Origin: CAYRHJ01 sp964424105
GTDB lineage: Bacteria; Planctomycetota; Phycisphaerae; UBA1845
Direction of reading: 5' to 3'
Assembly (NCBI GenBank): GCA_964424105.1
Contig: CAYRHJ010000007.1
Span: forward strand, 62,001 to 126,000
DNA length: 64,000 nucleotides
Shown: piece by piece, positions 25,128 through 33,594 of the stretch
How the letters are laid out: each line of letters begins with the position of its first letter
Position numbering within the stretch: position 1 is the stretch's first letter
Notes under the pieces: model-generated
Databases searched by the model: none
What the model was told of the DNA's origin: nothing
Seen by the model: the letters and a program-made list of their open reading frames with translations, nothing else
Translations under genes and position numbers: made by a program

Positions 25128-26624
25128 ATGTCGCGACGAGAATTGTCTGGACGCCGACGGGCCCGTGAAGTATGCCAGCGGATGATGATTGCGAGGTTGG
25201 CTGCGCCGGTCTTCGTCGTCTTTGAAGCGCTGGCCTGCGCGTGGATCGCCAACGGGCACCTGCCCGGCCTGCTGCTGACTCCGCTGCCCATGCCGGCGTG
25301 GCAATCGATCGCCCTGTGGATATCGGCCACGGTCGCGGTGATTCCCATTTCGGCGTTAGCATTGGGTTCCGAAAGTCGGGCAGCGCTCACCCGATGGTAT
25401 CCAGCCGGCGGCGTGTTCATGGGCGCGGCTTTGTGGGTGATTCTGTTGTGCGTTCACCCGCTGGAAGCTCCGCCGCCCTCGGTGGCCCGTTGGTTGATAA
25501 CGATCGCGCTTTTTGCTCCCATTTTGGTTGCGCCGGTGGTCCTATTGCGGCGTTCAGCCACGTTGTCGTCCGGCCAGACGGGCGCTCGTCGTCGATGGCT
25601 CTTTTCAGCATGGATGGTCTTGGGAACCTACGCGCTGTTGGAATTGACCGCCGGTGAGTTGCTGCGACCGAAGCACTGGCGGATCATGATTCAAGAGGGA
25701 CCGTATCTCGGCCAGACGGCTGATCCGCGCGGGTTCTTCCTGATGCCCCACGCCCGATGGACGCATCGGTATTCGTCCGATCCCATGAATGACTTCGATG
25801 CCGATCGATCCGTAAGTTACGCAACCAACAGCCAAGGGTTGCGTGAGCGCGAGCTGCCCCTGAATAAGCCGGCTGGGACGGTGCGCGTCGCGGCGTTGGG
25901 CGACAGCTTTACGCTGGGCGAAGGCGTATCTGTGGAGGATGCTTGGCCAAGGCAGCTTGAACGGGCGTTGCGGGATCGGATGGAACGGATGAAGGTGATG
26001 AAAACGACGGAACCGATGGAATCTTGCAACGTCGAGGTTATCAACGCGGGCGCTTCCGCCTACAACACCCGTCAAGAGTTGGAGCATTTCCGGCGGGTGG
26101 TGGTCAATTATCAGCCGGATATGGTCGTGCTGGCCCTGGTGTGGAATGATACGGCGCCCGGTGAAGTGAAGACGTTTGGCCGATCGATTCTGGTTGGTTT
26201 TGATTCGTTGGCACAGTATTTGCCGTTGACAAGTCGGCTGGTTAGCGGAATGAAGCAGGCGCTGGGTTGGTCGGCGGCGTCGGCCGATCCGCGAGACTGG
26301 GCAGACTCGTTTGACGCGTTAACGGATCTGCGAAACGATGTGTCGGGTGGTGATGGTGAATTGTGGGTCGCGATTTTTCCCGACGTGGCCAGGCTGGCGG
26401 ATGAATCTTTGCAGGCGGTATACGAAATGCAAGAATCGTTTTGCGTGAAAAACGGAATTCAGGTCGTGAACGCTTGGCCTGCTTTTGCGAAACAGCCGCG
26501 ACAACGGTGGACCGTCCACCCGGCCGACGCCCATCCCAACGCGGCGGCGCATCGCTTTTTTGGCGAGATGCTGGCGGAACGGTTGTCGACCGCGGCCCAC
26601 GCGATATGTGTCGAAAACCAATAA
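25128..26624 (+). CDS. Polytopic membrane protein with C-terminal SGNH/GDSL hydrolase domain
   Basis: 498 residues from ATG 25128, which avoids the overlap with the upstream gene that ATG 25059 would create. Residues about 20-190 hold four to five membrane helices (APVFVVFEALACAWIANGHL, IALWISATVAVIPISALALG, RWLITIALFAPILVAPVVLL). The C-terminal half carries SGNH blocks: RVAALGDSFTLGEG (nucleophile Ser near 259), VINAGASAYNTRQE, LALVWNDTAPG and HPADAHPNAAAHRFF with the catalytic Asp/His. Such fusions often modify exported glycans, for example by acetyl transfer or removal; the substrate here is unknown. Confidence 0.82.
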   Translation: MSRRELSGRRRAREVCQRMMIARLAAPVFVVFEALACAWIANGHLPGLLLTPLPMPAWQSIALWISATVAVIPISALALGSESRAALTRWYPAGGVFMGAALWVILLCVHPLEAPPPSVARWLITIALFAPILVAPVVLLRRSATLSSGQTGARRRWLFSAWMVLGTYALLELTAGELLRPKHWRIMIQEGPYLGQTADPRGFFLMPHARWTHRYSSDPMNDFDADRSVSYATNSQGLRERELPLNKPAGTVRVAALGDSFTLGEGVSVEDAWPRQLERALRDRMERMKVMKTTEPMESCNVEVINAGASAYNTRQELEHFRRVVVNYQPDMVVLALVWNDTAPGEVKTFGRSILVGFDSLAQYLPLTSRLVSGMKQALGWSAASADPRDWADSFDALTDLRNDVSGGDGELWVAIFPDVARLADESLQAVYEMQESFCVKNGIQVVNAWPAFAKQPRQRWTVHPADAHPNAAAHRFFGEMLAERLSTAAHAICVENQ

Positions 26625-26763
26625 TGTGGAATGTCCATGAATGGCCTTGAGACGAACTCGTTCGACGAATACAAACTTGACGGACGGCGTTTCATCGGAC
26701 ACGTTCCCAGGTGTTATCACCGTGCCGTTTGCACCGGCGGATTCTGATAGCGGGTTCTGAATC

Positions 26764-27750
26764 ATGCGAATTCTTGTTACCGGGGGAGCCGGTTACGTCG
26801 GCAGTCATTGTGTGCGAGCGCTGTGTGACGCGGGACACGTCGTTCACGTGCTCGACAATCTGAGCCAAGGACATCGGCAAGCCGTTGACCCGCGCGCCGC
26901 CTTTCACCTGCTCGACGCGGGCGATCGGTCCTCCGTTGTGGATCTGATGTTGAAGAACCACATCGAAGGCGTCATGCACTTCGCCGCCTATCTGGACGTC
27001 AACGAGTCCGTGCGCGATCCACTGAAATACTACGAGAACAATGTCATCAGCTCGATTCGGATTCTACAGGCCATGGCCGAGGCGGAAGTGTTCCGCATGG
27101 TGTTCAGTTCAACCTGTGCCACGTATGGACAGCCCGAGCGAATCCCCATCGTCGAAGACAGCGTTCAGCATCCCATCAGTCCGTATGGCCGAACGAAGCT
27201 GGCCATCGAGTGGATGATCCGCGATTGCACTGAAGCCTGGGGCGTGGGCGGCTGTGCCCTGCGATATTTCAACGCGGCGGGTGCATCATCCGACTCGAAA
27301 CTGGGCGAGGACCATGATCCCGAGACGCACCTGATTCCGCTCGTTCTTGATGCGGCTGCGGGGAGGCGACAAGCGGTGCACATTTTCGGAACGGACTATC
27401 CCACGCCCGACGGGACTTGCGTCCGCGATTACATACACGTTGAAGATTTGGCCGACGCCCATGTGTTGGCCATGGAAACACAGGAGCTGGGTGTTTTTCG
27501 CTTCTACAATCTGGGGACGGGTCGCGGGACGAGCGTCAAGCAGATCATCAACACCGCGCGGCAGGTCACCGCAAAAGATGTTCCGTCGATCGAGACAACC
27601 CGCCGCCCCGGTGATCCCGCCCAACTCGTCGCCGATGCCACTCGCATCAAGATCGAACTCGGTTGGACACCGACTCGCAGCACCGTCAGAAACATCATTG
27701 AGTCGGCCTGGAATTGGCATCAAAGTCATCCCACCGGGTACGCCGAATAA
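26764..27750 (+). CDS. galE: UDP-glucose 4-epimerase
   Basis: 328 residues, the usual size. Rossmann glycine motif ILVTGGAGYVGSH at the N-terminus, DNLSQGH, HFAAYLDVNESV, the Ser-Ser-Thr-containing FSSTCATYG and the catalytic YGRTKLAIE (Tyr about 141, Lys 145), ending with RDYIHVEDLADAHV and GRGTSVKQIINT. It interconverts UDP-glucose and UDP-galactose for surface sugar synthesis, in line with the polysaccharide genes elsewhere in the window. The last codons are part of a 93-bp sequence duplicated downstream at 27945-28037. Confidence 0.95.
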   Translation: MRILVTGGAGYVGSHCVRALCDAGHVVHVLDNLSQGHRQAVDPRAAFHLLDAGDRSSVVDLMLKNHIEGVMHFAAYLDVNESVRDPLKYYENNVISSIRILQAMAEAEVFRMVFSSTCATYGQPERIPIVEDSVQHPISPYGRTKLAIEWMIRDCTEAWGVGGCALRYFNAAGASSDSKLGEDHDPETHLIPLVLDAAAGRRQAVHIFGTDYPTPDGTCVRDYIHVEDLADAHVLAMETQELGVFRFYNLGTGRGTSVKQIINTARQVTAKDVPSIETTRRPGDPAQLVADATRIKIELGWTPTRSTVRNIIESAWNWHQSHPTGYAE

Positions 27751-27819
27751 TCCACGAAGTGACCTTTCATCGGTTGTGGCGACGTTGAACGAACCATCAA
27801 CCTCCGCGGCATTCAGGAC

Positions 27820-27859
27820 GGGTGGCCCAGGTCCTTTGGACCTGGGGGATTCGATTCTT
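27820..27859 (+). repeat. Palindromic repeat family B
   Basis: Arms CCCAGGTCC / GGACCTGGG around TTT, with flanks GGGTGG and GGATTCGATT. Here the stem differs from the other copies by compensatory changes (CAGGTCC against CACCTCC), so pairing is conserved. Confidence 0.8.
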
Positions 27860-27907
27860 CGACGCTCGAATCGTAAATGACAGCAATGTGTCATCCACTC
27901 TTTTTCA

Positions 27908-27943
27908 TCGGCTCCCCCACCTCCAAAGGAGGTGGGCCACCCG
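27908..27943 (-). repeat. Palindromic repeat family B, inverted copy
   Basis: TCGGCTCCCCCACCTCCAAA followed by GGAGGTGGGCCACCCG, the reverse complement of the family consensus seen at 43567. With the copy at 27820 it forms a head-to-head pair. Confidence 0.8.
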
Positions 27944-28040
27944 CCAAAGTCATCCCACCGGGTACGCCGAATAATCCACGAAGTGGCCTTTCATCGGTTG
28001 TGGCGACGTTGAACGAACCATCAACCTCCGCGGCATTGCG

Positions 28041-29006
28041 CTAATCCGTTGTGATCCGAGTGCCGGATAGACCTCGCGCCGCGTCGGCAGCTTTTTCCAG
28101 CGACCCGATCACAGCCACGCCGCCCGGTGCGGCCTCCAAGAATTGCAACGCGCCCAAAACCTTCGGACCCATGGATCCCGGCGGAAACTGTCCCTCGTCC
28201 AACCAGGAGCGGGCTTGGCGGACGGTCATCCGATCAACCGGTCGTTGACTTGGCTTGCCGAAATCGATCGAAACCCGATCCACCGCGGTTAGAAACAGGA
28301 TCATCGAGGCGGACAATTGTTCCGCCAGCAAAGCGCTGGCCAGGTCCTTGTCGATAACGGCCCGCACCCCGGCAAGATGGCCGTTCGATCGCCGGACGAC
28401 CGGGACCCCGCCGCCGCCACAGGCCACCACGATATCGCCCGACGACACGGCTCGTCGAAGGATGTCGATTTCCATGATGCGAAGCGCCGGGGGCGATGGA
28501 ACCACGCGACGGAATCCGCCGGGCGTGACTTCCTTGAACCGCCAGCCCTCCGCATGGGCCAATCGGTCGGCCTGCTCGCGAATGATCGTTTGACCGATCG
28601 GCTTGCTTGGATGGGCGAAGGCCGGATCGTTCTCGTCGACAAGAACGGTGGTGACGATCGTGGGAATGACGATGTCCCGCCCGCGGTCGCTCAATTCGTT
28701 CATCAGCGTCTGGGCGATCATGAACCCCATGCCGCCCTGCACGTGCGCGACCGCGACCTCCATGGGCAGCGGATAGATCAAGCTCGCCCCGGCTTCGTTG
28801 CGAAGTAGAAAATTTCCAATCTGCGGACCGTTTCCGTGGGTGATGACCAGTTGAAAGCCTTCTACCACCAGGTCGGCCAACTGTCGCGCCGTCTCCCGGG
28901 AATTGGCAAACTGCTGGTCCACGTTGCCTTCCTCGTGGGAACGCGAAATCGCATTGCCGCCCAGGGCGACGACCACCAGATTACCATTAACCTGCCGCTT
29001 GTTCAC
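28041..29006 (-). CDS. arcC: Carbamate kinase
   Basis: 321 residues, near the usual 310. It has VVVALGGNAI at the N-terminus, VITHGNGPQIGNFLLRNEA, SKPIGQTI, VACGGGGVPVV, VIDKDLASALLA with the catalytic lysine and PPGSMGPKVLGALQFLE near the C-terminus, all standard for the amino-acid kinase fold of carbamate kinases. It makes ATP from carbamoyl phosphate in arginine or agmatine catabolism. No arginine deiminase or ornithine carbamoyltransferase is adjacent. It follows the MBL-fold gene by 23 nt on the same strand. Confidence 0.92.
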   Translation of the reverse strand: MNKRQVNGNLVVVALGGNAISRSHEEGNVDQQFANSRETARQLADLVVEGFQLVITHGNGPQIGNFLLRNEAGASLIYPLPMEVAVAHVQGGMGFMIAQTLMNELSDRGRDIVIPTIVTTVLVDENDPAFAHPSKPIGQTIIREQADRLAHAEGWRFKEVTPGGFRRVVPSPPALRIMEIDILRRAVSSGDIVVACGGGGVPVVRRSNGHLAGVRAVIDKDLASALLAEQLSASMILFLTAVDRVSIDFGKPSQRPVDRMTVRQARSWLDEGQFPPGSMGPKVLGALQFLEAAPGGVAVIGSLEKAADAARGLSGTRITTD

Positions 29007-29029
29007 AGCTTTGTCTCTCGAAGGGGTTG

Positions 29030-29950
29030 TTACGTTTGCACCTTTTTTGATTCACTATCAGGCGTCAATCGTTCACGCGAACGGTGCGGACGATCCATCA
29101 GGAACGTGATGCGCTCCAGATCGCTTTCATCAACGGCGTCCCTGACGATGCGCTTGGCCTGCCGCAGATCCGTCCGCCGCGAAACGTGCACCAATACGAC
29201 GTGGGGGCTTTTGACACGAGCCAGCAGTTCACGCAGGTCCGTCGCGTGAATGTGCATCCCCTGCCGGGCACGGATCAGATGATCGCGATCAAAAAACGTA
29301 CATTCGATGATCAGGACTTCCGCCTCCGCGACGATGCTTAAATCCAGAAAGTCACCCAAGGCCGTGTCCCCACAATAGGTGATCAACGGGACGTCGAAGC
29401 GGTGTTCGATGGCAATGCCCTTTTTCTTCAACGCCACCAATTGAGTCCCCGTCGATCCCGCGAACTCGGCCTTGAGCTTGTGGCGAGATTCCACCACGGC
29501 AAATCCCAGCGCCTTCGCGGCGTGTTGCACGGCGAATGGCCGAATAGAAAGGTTTCGGCGAATCGAAACCTCGTCTCCCGGCATGACGCCTTCAATGATC
29601 CCCGGTGCGTGATGTCCTTCAATATCCGCCCACACCGCCATCAGGCGTTGAATGTTCACGGCTTGATCGCGATGAATAATCACCCGGCCAGGGGGCGCCC
29701 CCACGAATCCCCGTTGGGAAAGGTAATAGGCGACTCCTGCGGCGTGGTCCATGTGTCCGTGCGAGATGCAGAGGTTGTCAATCGAGATGATCTCCCGCGG
29801 TGCCCTGCCGGCGTCAAAACAGACGTTCAGCTCCGGCACGCCGACAACCGTCTCCTCGCCGGCTAGGCTGTATCCGATGATGGCTGTCCGTCCAGCCGAG
29901 AGTTTGTTCATCCACGTGGGCACGGGCGATAACATAGGCAAGAAGCGCAT
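29030..29950 (-). CDS. Metallo-beta-lactamase-fold hydrolase, RNase Z-like
   Basis: 306 residues. Zinc site HGHMDHAAG, a later histidine in FAVQHAAKALGF, TYCGDTALGDFLDL with the bridging aspartate, ECTFFDRDH and HIHATDLRELL containing the last histidine. This pattern and length match RNase Z/ElaC-like MBL proteins, although the exosite arm is not evident and the sequence is divergent. It may process tRNA 3' ends or act on another phosphodiester. ATG 29935 is an alternative start. It is divergent from nrdR and 23 nt upstream of arcC. Confidence 0.8.
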   Translation of the reverse strand: MRFLPMLSPVPTWMNKLSAGRTAIIGYSLAGEETVVGVPELNVCFDAGRAPREIISIDNLCISHGHMDHAAGVAYYLSQRGFVGAPPGRVIIHRDQAVNIQRLMAVWADIEGHHAPGIIEGVMPGDEVSIRRNLSIRPFAVQHAAKALGFAVVESRHKLKAEFAGSTGTQLVALKKKGIAIEHRFDVPLITYCGDTALGDFLDLSIVAEAEVLIIECTFFDRDHLIRARQGMHIHATDLRELLARVKSPHVVLVHVSRRTDLRQAKRIVRDAVDESDLERITFLMDRPHRSRERLTPDSESKKVQT

Positions 29951-30059
29951 TCACGTCCAAGGGGGACCCCCTATTTTTCCAAGGTGCTAAACTTGCCCGC
30001 GATTGCCGTTACAATCCGCGAGACCCCAGCGTCTGCATCGCCCGTCAGGAGGACTCGAC

Positions 30060-30605
30060 ATGCGTTGCCCCGGTTGCCGCGAATCCAACAAGGACCGAGT
30101 CATCGATTCACGAATGACCGAAGGCGGCGGCGTGATCCGACGAAGGCGAGAATGCCTGGCCTGCGGGCGACGGTTCACCACCAAGGAACGCGTGGAGGAA
30201 GAGCTGCGCCTGACCGTCGTCAAGCGCGATTCGAGACGCGTGCCCTACGATCGAGAAAAAATCAAACGCGGGCTGATCCGAGCTTGTTGGAAGCTGGCCA
30301 TCGAAGAAAACGACATTGACCGCCTGATCGACGACGTGGAAGGGGACATTTTCGCCGATCACGATCGACAGGTCAGCAGCGCGGAAATCGGTGAATACGT
30401 GGTTCGTCGTCTGCGAGACCTTCACGCCGTCGCCTACGTGCGTTTCATGGCCGTCTTCCGTCGATTCCATGACGTCGATGAATTTGTTGACGAAATCAGG
30501 AACGTGCACGAGTTGGCCCAGGTCCAACGACCGGATCAACCCTCCCTGTTCGATACCACAGGGATACCGCCCCGTACGCCGCCAGAATCTCCAACATCGG
30601 CATAG
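30060..30605 (+). CDS. nrdR: Transcriptional repressor NrdR
   Basis: 181 residues from ATG 30060, which has AGGAGG at 30047-30052; the frame is open further upstream but lacks a site. The N-terminal zinc ribbon has MRCPGCRE and CLACGRRFTT, followed by an ATP-cone (VVKRDSRRVPYDREKIKRGL to VAYVRFMAVFRRF). NrdR binds (d)ATP and represses ribonucleotide reductase genes at NrdR boxes; no nrd gene lies in the window. The C-terminal 25 residues beyond the ATP-cone are Pro-rich, and the last 110 nt overlap the convergent glycosyltransferase gene. Confidence 0.94.
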   Translation: MRCPGCRESNKDRVIDSRMTEGGGVIRRRRECLACGRRFTTKERVEEELRLTVVKRDSRRVPYDREKIKRGLIRACWKLAIEENDIDRLIDDVEGDIFADHDRQVSSAEIGEYVVRRLRDLHAVAYVRFMAVFRRFHDVDEFVDEIRNVHELAQVQRPDQPSLFDTTGIPPRTPPESPTSA

Positions 30606-31797
30606 CCACCAATCGATATCGTACGCTGCCCACGAACAAAGCGTGCAGAATCAAAACGTAGCCAGCCGGCAGCAGCAGCGCCACAACACAGCCCTTTCGT
30701 CCCCGCAATCGATATACACCCCACAACCCCAATAAATACACCGGCACGGTCCAGGCTGCGCTGACCCAGCGAATGGTCCGTGATTGATATGTGCTGACGT
30801 TCGGAAGCGGGTTCCAGGTCCGCCGGATTTTAGTGACCGCCAGTCTTGCGATGCGGCCCGGTTCCCTGCGGATGCATTCCAACGAGCGATGCACGAAGTG
30901 CCGATCCCAATCCAACTCGTTCAGCGTGGCCACTTCATTCGACCATTGGATGGCCCCCAAATCACTGCTCCCGTCCGCACCGGGTCGAACGCCGTCGTAA
31001 AGCGAAATCCCGCCGCGGTTCGTCAGCCAAATCCAATCGCCGAGCACCTGCCCATTACGCCACGCCCACGGCAGCAACGCCACGACCAAAACACCTACCG
31101 CCATCATCCCGCCCGCCAGCGCACGCCGTCTCGCCTGTTGGCCGATTCGATTCCATTGAATCCAGACCAGCAAACCGATCCAACACAAGCACAGCCCCAG
31201 CGACGATTCGCGCAGGTAAACACACACGCTGACCGTCGCGCCGACCGCGAGCCATCTACCAAAACCCGCGATGTACCCGCCCTGAATCAGTGGCCAGCCA
31301 ACCAACCACGCGGCGCACAACGCCGTTACGAAAAACGTCTCCGTTAACAACAGTGACGAAAAAAAGATTAGGAATGGGTCCAGCGCAACGAGCATGCCGG
31401 CAACGATGCCCACCCGTCGACGGCCCACCCGATCACCCACCACCGCAGCCAAACAGGCCGCCAGCGCGCCGATGAACCAATGAAAGACCTTCGCCCACGC
31501 GACGCCGTTCTGCCACGTCACAAACATCGACAGAATTCCGGGATAAAGCGGCATGCGCAGCGCCCGGAACCCATGTTCACCCACCAGTCCCGCGCCCGCC
31601 GAAACGGATTGGGCGATTGACCAGTAGTCATGCTCGTCAGGAAATTCCAGGGCACCGACCTCCGCCGCCGTCGAAAATCGATAGATCCCCCACGCGCTGC
31701 GGACCGCAAACGCCAGCAAGAACAGCGTCACAAGCCAGCCAAAAGAAATGCGTCCGATGGAGTCAGCCGAATACGCCGTGTCTTCCGCATCACCCAT
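30496..31797 (-). CDS. Polytopic glycosyltransferase, GT39/ArnT-like (PMT_2)
   Basis: 433 residues with about 10-11 predicted membrane helices. The first loop contains EFPDEHDYWSIAQ, where the acidic Asp-Glu pair is the metal/lipid-phosphate site of GT-C enzymes, followed by RMPLYPGIL. Other helices include VGIVAGMLVALDPFLIFFSS and MMAVGVLVVALLPWAWRNG. It likely uses a polyprenyl-phosphate sugar to glycosylate lipid or protein on the outer side of the inner membrane. Its ATG overlaps the tilS stop (ATGA), so the two are coupled; the 3' end overlaps nrdR head-on. Confidence 0.83.
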   Translation of the reverse strand: MGDAEDTAYSADSIGRISFGWLVTLFLLAFAVRSAWGIYRFSTAAEVGALEFPDEHDYWSIAQSVSAGAGLVGEHGFRALRMPLYPGILSMFVTWQNGVAWAKVFHWFIGALAACLAAVVGDRVGRRRVGIVAGMLVALDPFLIFFSSLLLTETFFVTALCAAWLVGWPLIQGGYIAGFGRWLAVGATVSVCVYLRESSLGLCLCWIGLLVWIQWNRIGQQARRRALAGGMMAVGVLVVALLPWAWRNGQVLGDWIWLTNRGGISLYDGVRPGADGSSDLGAIQWSNEVATLNELDWDRHFVHRSLECIRREPGRIARLAVTKIRRTWNPLPNVSTYQSRTIRWVSAAWTVPVYLLGLWGVYRLRGRKGCVVALLLPAGYVLILHALFVGSVRYRLVAMPMLEILAAYGAVSLWYRTGRVDPVVGPGPTRARS

Positions 31798-33269
31798 CAG
31801 TCACCCATGGTCGATGGGGAATGGTCCAGCCCGTGGGCCTGTATGTGCAAGACACGTTGGGTTTGAAGCGTCAGCTTGACGCGCTCATCCAAGCGATGTC
31901 CCACGATCCAGATGGGGCCAAGCTGATCGCACAAGACCGCCACTTTCTCGCGATCTTCCGGATCCACCTTGTTGTCAATCAGGAATTCTGACAGCTTTTT
32001 GGACCCCGGTGCCCCCAATGGCCAAAAACGTTCGCCGCCTCGACGACCACGCACCACCAGCGGCAGATGGATTCGATCGTAATCGACCCATTCTTCATCG
32101 TCGTGCTTCGCAGCCCGCCAACGATCGATGTCCGCCGGGCGGACCGACTTCACGTCGCACTGAATCTGCATACGTCTGACCGGCAGATGGGTTTTGCCCG
32201 GCACGTGAATCGCGATTTCAGCCGCAATGTTTTCGCGCGGTTGATCGGTCGGCAGCGACAGGATCAACCGATCGTAGCGCTTGGACACCGTCATGCCGCC
32301 CGGTAAATGAACCTGTTTGCCGCTGGTCGAATCCCCCACGAGTTCCAGCACGGATTTCAAATGGACGAAACCCAGATCCACCAGACCGATTTCAAAAAGC
32401 TCGATCGCCCGCCGAACCAGCTCCGTCTGAACGATCCGCTTCTTCTTGCCCAGCGCCGCGGCATTGAGCACCAGCATCTGGTCGGTGCGGCTGATGACCA
32501 GCGCTTCCAGCGTCCGCTCCACGGTCTCGTGCAGATACTCTTCCGACCATTGCGCCTGCTCCCCCAGCCGCAACAACGCATCGCGCACCTGCGGATTGAT
32601 TTCCTCCTGAAGGAACGGAAGAACCACGTTTCGAATGCGGTTCCGCATCGGCTCGATCGACTCGTTCGTCCGATCTTCCCGAAACGGAATCCCCCGTTCC
32701 GCCAGAAACGACAAGACCTCCTGCCGCGTATGACGCAACAGCGGACGGACGATCTTCACTTCGCTCATCGAGCTGATCCGTCGCTGTCGAGGAATCCCTC
32801 CCAACCCGCGCAAGCCGGTTCCACGCAGGATTCGATGCAAGATCGTCTCGGCGGCATCGTCCGCCTGATGACCGACGGCCACCACCGTCGCACCCACTTG
32901 CAGGCACACCCGCTCCAGCGCGTGGTATCGTTCCTGCCGGGCCGTCTCTTCAAGCGATCGCCCCCGTTGTTTGGCCAACGCGGGTATATCCCGCTCCACG
33001 ACGCAGCAATCGATTCCCAAATCGTCCGCCGCCGCCTGAACAAATGCGGTGTCTTTCTCCGCCTCCGCGCCGCGCAACTGATGATTGACGTGCGCCACGT
33101 GCAGGCGTAGCTCAAAATCAGCCACTTCATTCAACAAAACCAGGCCATTCAACAGCGCCATCGAGTCCGGACCGCCCGAAACGGCTACGACGACTCGATC
33201 CCGCCGATCCAACAGATGTTCTTCGATGATGTGGTCAGACAGTGACTTGAGAAATGATCCCGATGGCAT
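31797..33269 (-). CDS. tilS: tRNA(Ile)-lysidine synthase
   Basis: 490 residues, a full-length bacterial TilS with C-terminal domains. The PP-loop is VVVAVSGGPDSMALL at about residues 26-40, followed by HVNHQLRGAEAEKD, VAVGHQADDAAETILHRILRG and IVRPLLRHTR. The C-terminal part has PLVVRGRRGGERFWPLGAPG, typical of the tRNA-binding C-terminal domain. It modifies C34 of tRNA-Ile(CAU) to lysidine, an essential step. The downstream glycosyltransferase start overlaps its stop. Confidence 0.94.
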   Translation of the reverse strand: MPSGSFLKSLSDHIIEEHLLDRRDRVVVAVSGGPDSMALLNGLVLLNEVADFELRLHVAHVNHQLRGAEAEKDTAFVQAAADDLGIDCCVVERDIPALAKQRGRSLEETARQERYHALERVCLQVGATVVAVGHQADDAAETILHRILRGTGLRGLGGIPRQRRISSMSEVKIVRPLLRHTRQEVLSFLAERGIPFREDRTNESIEPMRNRIRNVVLPFLQEEINPQVRDALLRLGEQAQWSEEYLHETVERTLEALVISRTDQMLVLNAAALGKKKRIVQTELVRRAIELFEIGLVDLGFVHLKSVLELVGDSTSGKQVHLPGGMTVSKRYDRLILSLPTDQPRENIAAEIAIHVPGKTHLPVRRMQIQCDVKSVRPADIDRWRAAKHDDEEWVDYDRIHLPLVVRGRRGGERFWPLGAPGSKKLSEFLIDNKVDPEDREKVAVLCDQLGPIWIVGHRLDERVKLTLQTQRVLHIQAHGLDHSPSTMGD

Positions 33270-33439
33270 GACCTGGCTCGTTCAATGGACACCGCGTCTC
33301 GGTTCATCCTAACCGGAAACCACCGCAAACGCTCGCTCGAGTGCAATTTGAAGGGTCATCACGCTCAACCGTGTCAACTTTCCTATCGATCAGCAAACGC
33401 GCAGCTAGTCTAATCTTTCGCGCTGTTCGCATCTTATCA

Positions 33440-33556
33440 CAGCCGCGACCGTCAGGGAGCGGTCTTCTGTTCCAACTTCACCCGCCTATTAACGAGCCGC
33501 GACCGCCTGCCCTTTACGACGCGCAGCGTTGTCAAAGGTGAGGGAGCGGTCCTTCG
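33440..33556 (+). repeat. Repeat family A, two copies between tilS and the dehydrogenase gene
   Basis: CAGCCGCGACCGTCAGGGAG followed by CGGTCTTC (33440-33467), then a second longer variant from GAGCCGCGACCG (33494) to AGGGAGCGGTCC (33541-33552). The unit TTCACCCGCCTATTA between them recurs near 43631. The 325-nt gap (33270-33594) holds no other feature. Confidence 0.8.
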
Positions 33557-33594
33557 ATCCATTCGAAGGGCATCTCGGCCATCTTGTTGGCGCT

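Larger units (their letters stand above)
27721..28037. repeat. 93-bp direct repeat of the galE end flanking two palindromic elements
   Basis: 27721-27813 and 27945-28037 are identical except at one base (GTGACC versus GTGGCC). The first copy contains the last ten codons and stop of galE. Between them lie two family B palindromes in opposite orientation, 27820-27859 and 27908-27943. The second copy ends directly next to the carbamate kinase stop codon. Confidence 0.9.
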
